Part shown: positions 42,903 to 51,155 of the stretch, piece after piece
How the letters are laid out: each line of letters opens with the position of its first letter
Position numbering within the stretch: position 1 is the first letter of the stretch
Origin: Bradyrhizobiaceae bacterium PARB1
Lineage (GTDB): Bacteria > Pseudomonadota > Alphaproteobacteria > Rhizobiales > Xanthobacteraceae
Reading direction: 5' to 3'
DNA length: 57,095 bases
Assembly: GCA_002256345.1 (NCBI GenBank)
Contig: NKIY01000018.1
Location: 1 to 57,095 of the forward strand
Position numbers and translations under genes: made by a program
Notes under the pieces: generated by a model
What the model was told of the DNA's origin: nothing
Seen by the model: only the letters and a program-made list of their open reading frames with translations
Databases searched by the model: none

Positions 42903-43912
42903 GCGCCCATTGCCGCTACGAAGGCTGCACGGTCGGAGAGACAGGCCGTTGCGCACTCGAGAACGACCTAAAGACCTGCCCAAACCTCATCGGTGCGGTT
43001 GTGGGAGAAGATGGAGACACTGGACCGCACGAAGCAGTAACTGTTGAAACCGCGGGTCTGCCGGTTCTTCCCTCACCGGAACGGAGCCCCTCATTCCCGC
43101 CGAGTACCAGCCTTGGTCCCAATGAGGTCGAGGAGATGATGCGAAGGCGCTACGTGACTGTAGTGGGGATCGTCGGCGATCCTGAGGCTGGGAAGACTGC
43201 CTGTCTGGCGAGCCTGTACTTGTTAATATCGAATGCAATGCTCGACGGCTGGTCTTTCGCAGACAGCAGCACGCTCATGGCGTTCGAAGAAATCTCCCGG
43301 GGCGCTCGCCGGTGGCACGACGGACATCCTCCGGACGAGATGACTGTGCACACTGAAATGGCCGACGAACGGCGGCCAGGCTTCCTTCACCTTCGGCTTC
43401 GACGCGACGCGGATGATCGCTGCATCGATTTGGCGCTCCCGGATCTGCCGGGCGAGTGGACCAAATCACTGGTTCGATCTTCACGATCCGATCGTTTCGA
43501 GTTTTTGAAAGCCGCTGACGTGATTTGGCTCCTCATTGACGGACGGACGTTGACGGATCGTGAGAAAAGGCAAGGGACGATCACGCGTCTAGGGCAACTC
43601 GCCGCGCGACTTCGCGCTTTAATCACAGACGCATTCCCGCGATTACTCCTAGTGATCACGCACCAAGATCTTGGAGCGACGCCGGAGAACATTCTGGGCC
43701 GGATTGCCGACGAACTTAAGAAACACGGTGTGACTGCTGAGGTCGTTGGAACCGCTCCCTTTAGTGACGACGAAAATACCAAGGCGGGGTTTGGGTTGGC
43801 TTCGCTCATAGACGCGACCACTGCCAGCCGAAGCTCCGCGCCACAGTTCTGGCCCGCATCTCCTCCGCGCCAGAGCAGCAGAACTTTCCTGAACTACAGG
43901 CGAGACCAATGA
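42899..43912 (+). CDS. P-loop GTPase with N-terminal Cys cluster (double-GTPase pair, member A)
   Basis: A 337-residue protein. Four Cys (C5, C10, C18, C27) form a probable zinc-binding knob. After a disordered linker comes a TRAFAC-like GTPase domain: Walker A GDPEAGKT (93-100), G3 motif DLPG (182-185, in LALPDLPGEW) and a G4-like THQD (254-257). This fits the DO-GTPase class of conflict systems, which always occur as two unlike GTPases in one operon. Probably a nucleotide-dependent switch controlling the effector. Confidence 0.82.
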   Translation: MSAHCRYEGCTVGETGRCALENDLKTCPNLIGAVVGEDGDTGPHEAVTVETAGLPVLPSPERSPSFPPSTSLGPNEVEEMMRRRYVTVVGIVGDPEAGKTACLASLYLLISNAMLDGWSFADSSTLMAFEEISRGARRWHDGHPPDEMTVHTEMADERRPGFLHLRLRRDADDRCIDLALPDLPGEWTKSLVRSSRSDRFEFLKAADVIWLLIDGRTLTDREKRQGTITRLGQLAARLRALITDAFPRLLLVITHQDLGATPENILGRIADELKKHGVTAEVVGTAPFSDDENTKAGFGLASLIDATTASRSSAPQFWPASPPRQSSRTFLNYRRDQ

Positions 43913-44775
43913 GCTTACGATCCGTTGTTCTTTTGGGCGGCCCCGACTCAGGCAAAACGAACTACGTCGGTCGCCTGTGGCCCGCGCTTGACGCGAAAGG
44001 CGGGCAACTGGTCGCTGCCGAGCAACCGCAAGAAATCGGTTTCGTGTTGGATACGGCCGAGCACCTGTTCCAGGGCCACTTCGCGCCGCGGACAGAGCAC
44101 GCCGAGAACCGTCGAGACTTCGAAGTCGTGGTCGCGCCACGCGGCGGCGGTCAGTCTACTTCGATCGTCATCCCAGACATCTCCGGCGAGTTATGGCGCA
44201 CGGCGGTTATCGAATCCGAGATTTCGGAGGATTGGATGACCGAGCTCCGGCGCGCCGACGGTGCTCTTCTGTTTGTGCGTGTCGGGTCGGATCAGGACGT
44301 TCGACCGCTCGACTGGGTGACCTCCCGCAAACTCTTGGCAAGAGTCGGGCAAGACGAGGACCGGAGCAAGCTGCCCACCCAAGTAATGTTGTGCGAACTG
44401 ATCCGCTACCTAGAGCTCACGATGACCCAGAGGCCTAACGGCGGGCGGCCACGTCTATCTGTCGTAATCGCAGCTTGGGACCGTGTCGACAGCGAGACGT
44501 TTGAAAAGGGACCCGAAGCTTATCTTGAAACGGAATATCCCTTGCTCGCAGGCCGTCTCCGCGACACAGCCAGATTAGAGGTTCGGGCATTCGGCCTGAG
44601 CGTGGTTGGTGGCGACCTAAAAGATGATCCAAACTTCCGTGATTCATTCTTGGATAAGGGTTTGGACCAACACGGCTGGGTCTCGATACGTGATTCCTCC
44701 ACAAGTAAGTGGCGGAAGGATCCCGATCTTACCCTGCCAGTCGCTTGGGTCGTTGGCATTGAGTCGGCGTCGTGA
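43909..44775 (+). CDS. P-loop GTPase (double-GTPase pair, member B)
   Basis: A 288-residue GTPase: Walker A GGPDSGKT at 10-17, G3 DISG at 90-93, and a G4-like AWDRVD near 189-194. It differs from member A in length, in lacking the Cys cluster, and outside the motifs, so the two are not a recent duplication. The ATG overlaps the stop of member A and its stop overlaps the GTG of the GAP1-like gene. The pair likely forms a heteromeric switch. Confidence 0.82.
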   Translation: MSLRSVVLLGGPDSGKTNYVGRLWPALDAKGGQLVAAEQPQEIGFVLDTAEHLFQGHFAPRTEHAENRRDFEVVVAPRGGGQSTSIVIPDISGELWRTAVIESEISEDWMTELRRADGALLFVRVGSDQDVRPLDWVTSRKLLARVGQDEDRSKLPTQVMLCELIRYLELTMTQRPNGGRPRLSVVIAAWDRVDSETFEKGPEAYLETEYPLLAGRLRDTARLEVRAFGLSVVGGDLKDDPNFRDSFLDKGLDQHGWVSIRDSSTSKWRKDPDLTLPVAWVVGIESAS

Positions 44776-47390
44776 TCACGATCGATACTCAAATCCATGG
44801 ATATCGGCAAGGTCATGAACTGCTAGCTTCATCAGCGAGCTTGTCGAAAGCGGACCAAGCGATTGTCGATCGACTTTCGGACATCGCAGGACCCCTCCGG
44901 CCGGGTGAGGTTTTCGAGCCCTATCTCACCACTTACCCTCTGCCCAGTGGAAGACACCACGTCTTAGCGAGGACCTGGCAGGATACGGGCGTTCCGAGGG
45001 CGGGTTGTGTCAAAACATTTAGCCTCTTGATCCCAAAGAACGACTGGGCGAGTGCACAGAGCCTGCTGCCGTTCGTAGCCATGCTCAATTCGGAGCGCTT
45101 CCCCAAAACGGCGGAACAGCTTTCAGTGCTGACATCTGATTCCGCCGTACTGCCGCCAGTTCCTCCATTTCAGGCTACCGAGTTGCTGGAGGCGCTTTTT
45201 CTGGAAGAGCCGAAGCCCGTCGCAATTTTCGATGCGCCCATGCCGGAGCTGATTGCAATTCGCTTGCTGACAGCGCTCTGGCCATCGCTGCGCTCTCAAT
45301 TCTCGCTTTCGACGTTCGCGCTTTCGCCACGCAAAATCGAGGGGCGAAGCTTTGACCTGGTTTTCGCGCCGAAGGACGCAAGGCCCAGATTCTCAGATTG
45401 GCCGGGACGACGCATTGATGCGCGCGCGGGGCACGGCGCGCGCCATCGATGGACGGGAGCAATTGTGAGCCGTGTTTTTAGCGACTCCGTTCCGCGGCTC
45501 CTCGACGATCGCGAGCTACGCATAATCGGCAAGGAAGAAACGAATTCAGTCGCAGCGCTGCGTATCGCCCTGCTTTGGGAAGAGCTACTGGGGAAGCTCG
45601 AGAGTTCGCCCGCCGCGGCACTTGGGCTGCTCGATATAGCGAACTCCAAAATGCAAGGGGACGCCGAGGCTGTCCTTATGCTTCAGCCGGCGCTGGTAGA
45701 TGCGGCCCACCGTGCCGTGCGCAGCCTTCCCGCCTCCGAAGCGTGGGGGCTGATCGGCGCAATGGCGAGAAAGATGCACGGTACGCAGTTAGCGCCAGCC
45801 ATCCCCTCTGTCGCAGGGGCGGCAGCGACTCTTGCAAGCGCCTCTCCGTCGGGAGCCATCGCTCTCTTGGATCAGCCCGACCCACAAGGGGCGATACACT
45901 CTCTCGTGCCGGAAATTGCGAGAGGGCTCAGCGAACACTTTAATAAGAAAACCGAGGAGGCTCTGAAGAGTGCGCCTCCTGAAATATTTGGCCGTGTGAT
46001 CGGCGCTGATAAACATCTGGCAGAGGATGTTGCAGCAAGCGATCAATTAGTTAAGCGTCTATCCGAGGTATTGCCCGACTTTTCCCCCAAGACCTTCGAC
46101 GCCGTAAGGGAAGCAATCCTCCCATTCCTTATCAGGGACACGCAGATCGCCGCTGCGACCCCCTTGCTACTTTCCCTGTCGGCCGAGGCGTTGCTCAAGC
46201 AAGCAAATCATATGGCGATCTCGTCGCAGTTTGAGGCGAGGAATTTCTTTGCGCCTTTAGTCGCGCGCGCGCGAGAATTAGAAATAACCGATCGCCTTTG
46301 GGATGCCCTTATCTCCACCCCCGTTTCTGTTGGAAGGGACGATTTTCTCAGCAGCACCTTGGCTCCGACTTCGCAGGACGTCGAACGCATCTTGGCGGAT
46401 TCGCGCCTCGACCGAGGAACAGCGAAGCGCTTTCTGCTCGAGCTTCTTCGGAAAGCTGACAGCACGCAGTTTCGCGATCTCTTCGCGAACCATATCCTGG
46501 AGCACGCTCTGCTGGCTTCACTCTCGACAACCGAAGCGGATTTGCTTGGCCGGACGGTACGCGAGGCAAACCTCTCGCTGACCAACCATGTCTCTACTGT
46601 TCTCCGGCTTCTGCCGATTAGTTCGGATGAGCAGAAATTCGAGCTTGCGAGAAGCGCGCTCGACCGATGCTTGCGTGATCGCTTTGACCTGGACGAAATC
46701 CCGACGATCGCAGCACTCATCGACAACTTGGGATCTGGTTTGGATGGCGCATGGCTGGCCTGGCGCGGTCTTGAGAACAGCGTCAGCACTTTCTGTGTAA
46801 ATCGCAATCTCGTGGCCTTTGGCCTAGCCTCAATTCCTGCGCGGGCAAAAATTATCGAGGCAATTGAGGAGGTCGCGCGGGCACTGGAGACTCATCATAC
46901 AATTGGGTTTGATCAGGCGGCTGCAGATTCGTGTGCCGCGTTGCTTTGGGACGCCCACGTCCGAAATTCAATAAGTCTTTTGCGAGCATCGGGCAGGTTG
47001 TTGCCAAAAATGCTACGCGCGCAGCATGCGCCTGTTTCTGCCGTGATCGCTGCGACATTCCCTTCGATTTATCGCGAGTTGGCGAAGGAAGACGAGGTGC
47101 CAAATATTCTGAAATTCGTACCGTTTTTCGATTGGGACAGGTGTAAGGCCGCGCGACGCGAACTTGTTGACGCCTTTTTGGCCTCGCCCCAATGGAGGCC
47201 GGCCGACCTGGCGCTGACGGCTTGTCGCAGTTCAGATGTTGACCGTATCATAGGGCGCCTGGCGAAATCCGGTGGAGGCGATATTTACATGCGGCGGGTA
47301 TATGATGGACTCGCTAACTTGCCGCCAGCCTGTCGCGATGAAGTCACTCGTAAGATCAGCCGGATTCGCGGGGATATGGCACGCGATTGA
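44772..47390 (+). CDS. GTPase-associated protein 1 (GAP1-like), 872 residues
   Basis: The N-terminus (IDTQIHGYRQGHELLASSAS) matches the GAP1 family signature (H-G-Y-x-x-G-H-x-L-L-A-x-S). The following 200 residues keep the GAP1 N-terminal fold, with FEPYLTTYPLPSGRHHVLAR and RAGCVKTFSLLIP. The remaining 600 residues are long helical repeats without catalytic motifs. GTG start at 44772 overlapping the GTPase stop. In known neighbourhoods GAP1 is the largest, constant component and is thought to be a scaffold or sensor. Last gene of the five-gene operon. Confidence 0.83.
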   Translation: MITIDTQIHGYRQGHELLASSASLSKADQAIVDRLSDIAGPLRPGEVFEPYLTTYPLPSGRHHVLARTWQDTGVPRAGCVKTFSLLIPKNDWASAQSLLPFVAMLNSERFPKTAEQLSVLTSDSAVLPPVPPFQATELLEALFLEEPKPVAIFDAPMPELIAIRLLTALWPSLRSQFSLSTFALSPRKIEGRSFDLVFAPKDARPRFSDWPGRRIDARAGHGARHRWTGAIVSRVFSDSVPRLLDDRELRIIGKEETNSVAALRIALLWEELLGKLESSPAAALGLLDIANSKMQGDAEAVLMLQPALVDAAHRAVRSLPASEAWGLIGAMARKMHGTQLAPAIPSVAGAAATLASASPSGAIALLDQPDPQGAIHSLVPEIARGLSEHFNKKTEEALKSAPPEIFGRVIGADKHLAEDVAASDQLVKRLSEVLPDFSPKTFDAVREAILPFLIRDTQIAAATPLLLSLSAEALLKQANHMAISSQFEARNFFAPLVARARELEITDRLWDALISTPVSVGRDDFLSSTLAPTSQDVERILADSRLDRGTAKRFLLELLRKADSTQFRDLFANHILEHALLASLSTTEADLLGRTVREANLSLTNHVSTVLRLLPISSDEQKFELARSALDRCLRDRFDLDEIPTIAALIDNLGSGLDGAWLAWRGLENSVSTFCVNRNLVAFGLASIPARAKIIEAIEEVARALETHHTIGFDQAAADSCAALLWDAHVRNSISLLRASGRLLPKMLRAQHAPVSAVIAATFPSIYRELAKEDEVPNILKFVPFFDWDRCKAARRELVDAFLASPQWRPADLALTACRSSDVDRIIGRLAKSGGGDIYMRRVYDGLANLPPACRDEVTRKISRIRGDMARD

Positions 47391-47441
47391 CCTACTGAGT
47401 GGTCAACGCGATCTCAAGCTACAGCAACCTCAGCAAGCTCC

Positions 47442-47690
47442 TCAGGTCTGAAGTCGCGATAGCGGAATGGGGTCCCTTCGTCCGGAAACGACATATCGTC
47501 CCGCATCAGGCACCAAACGATCCACTGCATAGGTTTGGCCGGCGAGATCGAAGACATATTCCATGGGAGGGCCGACCCGCTCATCCTCGGGAGAGCGGGG
47601 GTTGGCGCGCATCGCTCGATTGCGCTCCTCAAGTACCCGCGCGACGGCGTCGCAGGCGCCTCGCTCATTGTCGATCGAGTTGGCGGGCAT
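47442..47690 (-). CDS. small hypothetical protein, possibly a decayed gene
   Basis: A leftward frame of 82 codons (NERGACDAVARVLEERNRAM, RVGPPMEYVFDLAGQTYAVD) resembling small alphaproteobacterial proteins that continue with YALEHT. Here the end differs, and a neighbouring frame reads FPDEGTPFRYRDFRPEELAE, so a frameshift near the 3' end is possible. No clear ribosome-binding site. Confidence 0.4.
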   Translation of the reverse strand: MPANSIDNERGACDAVARVLEERNRAMRANPRSPEDERVGPPMEYVFDLAGQTYAVDRLVPDAGRYVVSGRRDPIPLSRLQT

Positions 47691-47739
47691 TTCGGCGGGG
47701 GAGTTTTCGGGGTTGGCGATCTGATTGACCTTGACTTAC

Positions 47740-47753
47740 AATGCAAATGCATT
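47740..47753. promoter_or_regulatory. inverted repeat in the prlF-yhaV promoter
   Basis: AATGCA-AA-TGCATT, 34 bases before the prlF start and next to TTGACC/TTGACT -35-like boxes. Candidate operator for PrlF-YhaV autoregulation. Confidence 0.5.
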
Positions 47754-47787
47754 ACATCGAGTGGCATGATGATGCAAGGAGCCGGCA

Positions 47788-48123
47788 ATGGCCAAGACGG
47801 CTGAAATTCTCGAGATCCCCGCGACCGTCACGGAGCGCGGCCAGACGACCGTGCCCGCGGCCATCCGCAAGATGCTCGCCCTTGGCAAGCGCGATCAAGT
47901 GGTGTTTCGCGGGCTGGCAAACGGCACCGTCGTGATCGCGAAGAAGTCGGCGGCCGACGGCGATCCGGTGATCGGCACGTTCCTCGCATTCCTGGCGCGT
48001 GACATGGCAAACCAGCCATCGCGGATTCGGCCGGTGCCGAAATCGCTCCTCGCGCGCGGCAAATCCCTCGTCAAGGGCGTCAAGATCGATCTCGACGCGG
48101 CTCTGCCGGAAGATGAGGCGTGA
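47788..48123 (+). CDS. prlF: PrlF-type antitoxin (AbrB/SpoVT fold)
   Basis: A 111-residue antitoxin with a swapped-hairpin AbrB domain: ATVTERGQTTVPAAIRKMLA, then LGKRDQVVFRGLANGTVVIA. The C-terminal DPVIGTFLAFLARDM segment, which contacts the toxin, is typical of PrlF (SohA). AAGGAGCC ribosome-binding site. Stop/start overlap with yhaV. Confidence 0.93.
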   Translation: MAKTAEILEIPATVTERGQTTVPAAIRKMLALGKRDQVVFRGLANGTVVIAKKSAADGDPVIGTFLAFLARDMANQPSRIRPVPKSLLARGKSLVKGVKIDLDAALPEDEA

Positions 48124-48626
48124 GCAGCGGCGACACCGTCGAGATCAACGGTTGGACGATCTATGCGCATCCGCTGTTTCTCGACCAGCTCGAGGCGATG
48201 ATCGCGGCGGTCGAGAAGAGGCGCAAGAAAGACCCAAAGGGATATAAGAAGAGACGCGCCGCAAAACTCCTCGCGGCCGTCTTGAAGGTCGCGTTCGAAG
48301 ATATTCCCGGTGACCCGACCCGCGACGTCTATCGACAGGGCGGCACGCTCGGCGACGACTACAAACACTGGTTCCGCGCGAAGTTCTTGCAGCAGTTCCG
48401 GCTCTTCTTTCGCTATCAGCAATCGGCGGCTTCCAAGATCGTCGTCCTTGCCTGGGTGAATGATGACTCGACGCTGCGCGCCTATGAAAGCGCCAACGAC
48501 GCCTACGCCGTGTTTCGCAAGATGCTAGACCGCGGAAATCCGCCAGACACCTGGAAAGAACTCTTTGCGACAGCATCGAGCGATGACGCCAAACGGCGTT
48601 TGTCTCGCTCAACACGCGGCAGATAA
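48120..48626 (+). CDS. yhaV: YhaV-family toxin (ribosome-dependent mRNA interferase)
   Basis: A 168-residue toxin starting GTG: NGWTIYAHPLFLDQLEAMIA, IPGDPTRDVYRQGGTLGDDY, KHWFRAKFLQQFRLFFRYQQ and VVLAWVNDDSTLRAYES. These are the conserved RelE-like YhaV core. With PrlF it forms a type II toxin-antitoxin module directly after the GTPase operon. Confidence 0.93.
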   Translation: MSSGDTVEINGWTIYAHPLFLDQLEAMIAAVEKRRKKDPKGYKKRRAAKLLAAVLKVAFEDIPGDPTRDVYRQGGTLGDDYKHWFRAKFLQQFRLFFRYQQSAASKIVVLAWVNDDSTLRAYESANDAYAVFRKMLDRGNPPDTWKELFATASSDDAKRRLSRSTRGR

Positions 48627-48628
48627 GA

Positions 48629-49405
48629 TTGGGCCTCACGCAAAGGCTGGTGAGTGTGACAATCACATCGCAAGCAGCATTCGAGCAGGAGCTGGAAATC
48701 TTCCGCAAAGAGGAAGAAGCCGCCCAACAACAGTTTTTTGCCTATCTGTCCGTGCGCGAGCTGGCGGCCTCCGACACCGAGGTTCTCAGGGCAATGAACA
48801 CGACACCACTCTTTTGGCTGACGACTCATCATGCCATGCTCGTGTCGGCCTTCATCGCGCTCGGTCGCATCTTTGACCAGAATTCCGCTCACAATATCGA
48901 CAGCCTGATGGCGCTCGCTTCAAAAGACCTTTCGGTCTTTTCGAAGCCGGCTCTTGCGAAGAGGAAAGAGAAGGCCGGACTGAAGACGGACGAGGCCACA
49001 GCGTATGTTAGCGACGCGTTCGAGCCGACAGCGAGCGACTTGAGGGCGTTGCGCAAAGAGATCAAAGCGCAACGCGTGATTTACGAAGCGCGATATCGGG
49101 ACATCCGCGACAAGGTGTTCGCTCACAACGAAGTCTTCGATCTCGACGTGGCCAATCAACTTCTTGCAAACACCAGCGTCGCCGAAATGAAAGCGGCGTT
49201 CGGTTTTCTCCACTCGCTCTATGAGACTCTGTGGCAACTGTTCCACAATGGCCGAAAGCTCGGATTGAATGCGAGAGCGTTCGTGCTGCCGCCGGGGTCG
49301 AACGCGGGTGCACAGATACTCCCCGGGGAGAAAGTCTTTCGAGAAGGTCAACGTGTCCTCGCGCACGTCGTGCGGGGCATCGAAGCTGAAGCAAAAGGCA
49401 GCTGA
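48629..49405 (+). CDS. AbiU2/HEPN-like protein
   Basis: A helical protein of 258 residues (TTG start at 48629; GTG at 48650 or 48656 is also possible). HHAMLVSAFIALGRIFDQ and YEARYRDIRDKVFAHNEV contain an R-x(4)-H-like motif at the place where AbiU2-type HEPN proteins have theirs. HEPN proteins are often RNases in abortive infection. It lies two bases after yhaV in the same direction, within a defence-type neighbourhood. Family membership is moderately supported. Confidence 0.6.
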   Translation: MGLTQRLVSVTITSQAAFEQELEIFRKEEEAAQQQFFAYLSVRELAASDTEVLRAMNTTPLFWLTTHHAMLVSAFIALGRIFDQNSAHNIDSLMALASKDLSVFSKPALAKRKEKAGLKTDEATAYVSDAFEPTASDLRALRKEIKAQRVIYEARYRDIRDKVFAHNEVFDLDVANQLLANTSVAEMKAAFGFLHSLYETLWQLFHNGRKLGLNARAFVLPPGSNAGAQILPGEKVFREGQRVLAHVVRGIEAEAKGS

Positions 49406-49433
49406 CGTATGTAGGCCAAGGAGGAGGCGCAGC

Positions 49434-49622
49434 ATGGCGAGTATCCAACTCTCCGCAACCCCAAAGGGAAATGGCTATCAAGCGACTGTGACGTTTCCCG
49501 ACGGCGTGTCGATGAGTTCAGAGGAGACCTATCCGACAATCGCCGAAGCCATAACCGCCGCGGCGATCAAGCTGCTCGACATGCCCGAACGCCTGGCGGC
49601 ACTCGACCGGCCACGCGGTTGA
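49434..49622 (+). CDS. small conserved-looking protein of 62 residues
   Basis: ATG 49434 with a strong AAGGAGGAGG ribosome-binding site. IQLSATPKGNGYQATVTFPD and TIAEAITAAAIKLLDMPERL suggest one beta hairpin and a helix, somewhat HicB-like. It follows the HEPN-like gene by 28 bases and is probably co-transcribed. Function unknown. Confidence 0.6.
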   Translation: MASIQLSATPKGNGYQATVTFPDGVSMSSEETYPTIAEAITAAAIKLLDMPERLAALDRPRG

Positions 49623-49896
49623 TCAGCGCCTGTTGGCGAGGTCCACCAGCACGTCGCTATGGCACACGAGCGGTGCGCACCAGCACACGAGCTAGCGGCC
49701 GCGAAGCTCGTCGAGTGCGCCCATCAGTCCAGGCTGTGCGACGATCCACGCTCGATATTTCGCGATTACCTCGGCGCGAGAACCGTCGCGCGCGATAACG
49801 AACGGGTTGCCCCATTTGCTCGGGCGCCCGATTTAAACCTGCGTCGCACTCGTGCGCCTGCCGACAGCGCGCGCGCGCATTCAAGACCTTGCGCAT
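49623..49896 (-). pseudogene. DUF4326 gene, decayed
   Basis: The minus strand encodes IGRPSKWGNPFV, then GSRAEVIAKYRAWIVAQPGL, DELRGR, and LVCWCAPLVCHSDVLVDLAN, the full DUF4326 pattern. The ATG at 49896 (MRKVLNAR) is in a different frame; a TAA stands before IGRPSK and a TAG between RGR and LVCWC. At least one frameshift and two stops make it a pseudogene. Confidence 0.82.
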
Positions 49897-49961
49897 GATC
49901 GTTCTCCTTTCTGCTCGCGCGGGAAGGCCCCGCCTTGCGGCGGGACCTTCTGCGCGGCGCC

Positions 49962-50243
49962 TCAGTCGCGGTTTGGACGAGACCAGATGAGCGAGTGGCC
50001 TTCCTCGCCTTCCACCTCGACCAGCGTGGCGTAGATCGGAGCTGCGAAGCTCGGGTCGTCCAGCTTGACCGAGAGATAGTCGCGGTTCTGCTCCTGAGAC
50101 TTCTTCTTCCACGCGGCGCCGAACTCGATGGTGCCCGCGAAGATCCGGTAATCCGGGGCCTTGTCCGAGCTGCGCTCGGCCGGGACGATCTTCGCCTTCA
50201 CGGTGCCGAGGGCGAGGGTCTTGACGGTGCCGACGAAGCCGTT
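49962..50243 (-). pseudogene. DUF736 gene, 3' part, separated from its start by an inserted element
   Basis: The frame reads [39 protein letters not shown] and [20 protein letters not shown] to LIWSRPNRD at 49962, but it has no start. It begins exactly at base 50243, beside the inverted-repeat end TTAGGTCA. The missing first 13 codons lie at 56845-56807. Joining the two pieces restores one open frame of about 106 residues. Only an internal GTG at 50201 could start translation here. Confidence 0.9.
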
Positions 50244-50251
50244 TTAGGTCA
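50244..50251. repeat. terminal inverted repeat, left
   Basis: TTAGGTCA, exact reverse complement of 56799-56806. A further similar block, CTGTCCTTCT, lies 8 bases inside. Confidence 0.85.
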
Positions 50252-50380
50252 GCCGTCAACTGTCCTTCTGAAACGAAGCATCGGTGTTTGCTTCGTTATT
50301 TGCTGGAGGACACTTCCGAGATGTCCTTTAGCGCGATCGCGGCGCCCCGTGATGGAGCGCCGCGTCGATGGTTGAGCGCT

Positions 50381-50677
50381 TCAGCGCGACCAGATGAGAG
50401 CGAAGCCGTCTTCGTTCTCCACGAGGCTTGCGTAGATCGGAGCGGGGAAGCTCGGATCGTCGAGCTTGAGGGAGTGATACTCCCGGCCCGTCTCCTTGGC
50501 GACCTTCTTCCAGGCAGCCCCGATCTCGATGTTGCCGACGAGCGCGCGGAGGTCGGGCGACTTCTCGCTGTCCTTCTCGGCGACGACCAGGCGAGCCTTG
50601 ACGCTGAGGTTGAGGGTCTTGATGACTCCGGCGAACGAACCGTCTTCGTTGCGGGTGAACGTACCGATCTGAGCCAT
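50381..50677 (-). CDS. DUF736 family protein (intact copy inside the element)
   Basis: A 98-residue protein starting at ATG 50677 after [29 protein letters not shown], then [15 protein letters not shown] and [18 protein letters not shown], ending LIWSR. DUF736 proteins are abundant on rhizobial plasmids and integrative elements; their role is unknown, possibly in transfer or DNA handling. This intact copy lies within the transposon that disrupts another DUF736 gene. Confidence 0.92.
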   Translation of the reverse strand: MAQIGTFTRNEDGSFAGVIKTLNLSVKARLVVAEKDSEKSPDLRALVGNIEIGAAWKKVAKETGREYHSLKLDDPSFPAPIYASLVENEDGFALIWSR

Positions 50678-51155
50678 AGGTCTTCTCCTTTGCTGTATCA
50701 GGTCGCGACCATCGCGGCCTTGATGGCGATCGGAAAACACCGGGCGACCGGCCCGCACCCGAAGGGCTGAAACGCAGTGGAAGGCGGCGCAGGGACGAGC
50801 TTCTTGCCTCGCGAGGAAGCCGCGCGGAGGCGTTAGCCGAGCACGGCGGGGAAGAAGGTCGTCATCGCGCTGTTGCGGGAACGAGGGCGGGCTGCGCAGC
50901 AGCCGAACGCGGTGTGAGATACGCCAGCAAGAAAGGCCGCAATGGACGCACTTCTGGACAGCCCTGCGAAGGAGAGACTCTGGCTTACGGCATAGAAACA
51001 CCAACGACCACGGTCTGACGGACTATCGAGACACTTCCTGCGCATTGGCCACCCTCGTCATCCGAGAGGCTGCGAGGACGACATGATCCAGCTTCGTCCG
51101 GCAACGAGCTATCGGTGCATCGTGCGGCAAGAAGGCTGGGCGGGAAACGACATCA
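50678..51155. other. leader region of the internal DUF736 gene
   Basis: About 480 bases without a convincing gene. Bases 50706-50732 (ACCATCGCGGCCTTGATGG...) closely match 56878-56904 upstream of the disrupted DUF736 gene. Confidence 0.45.
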
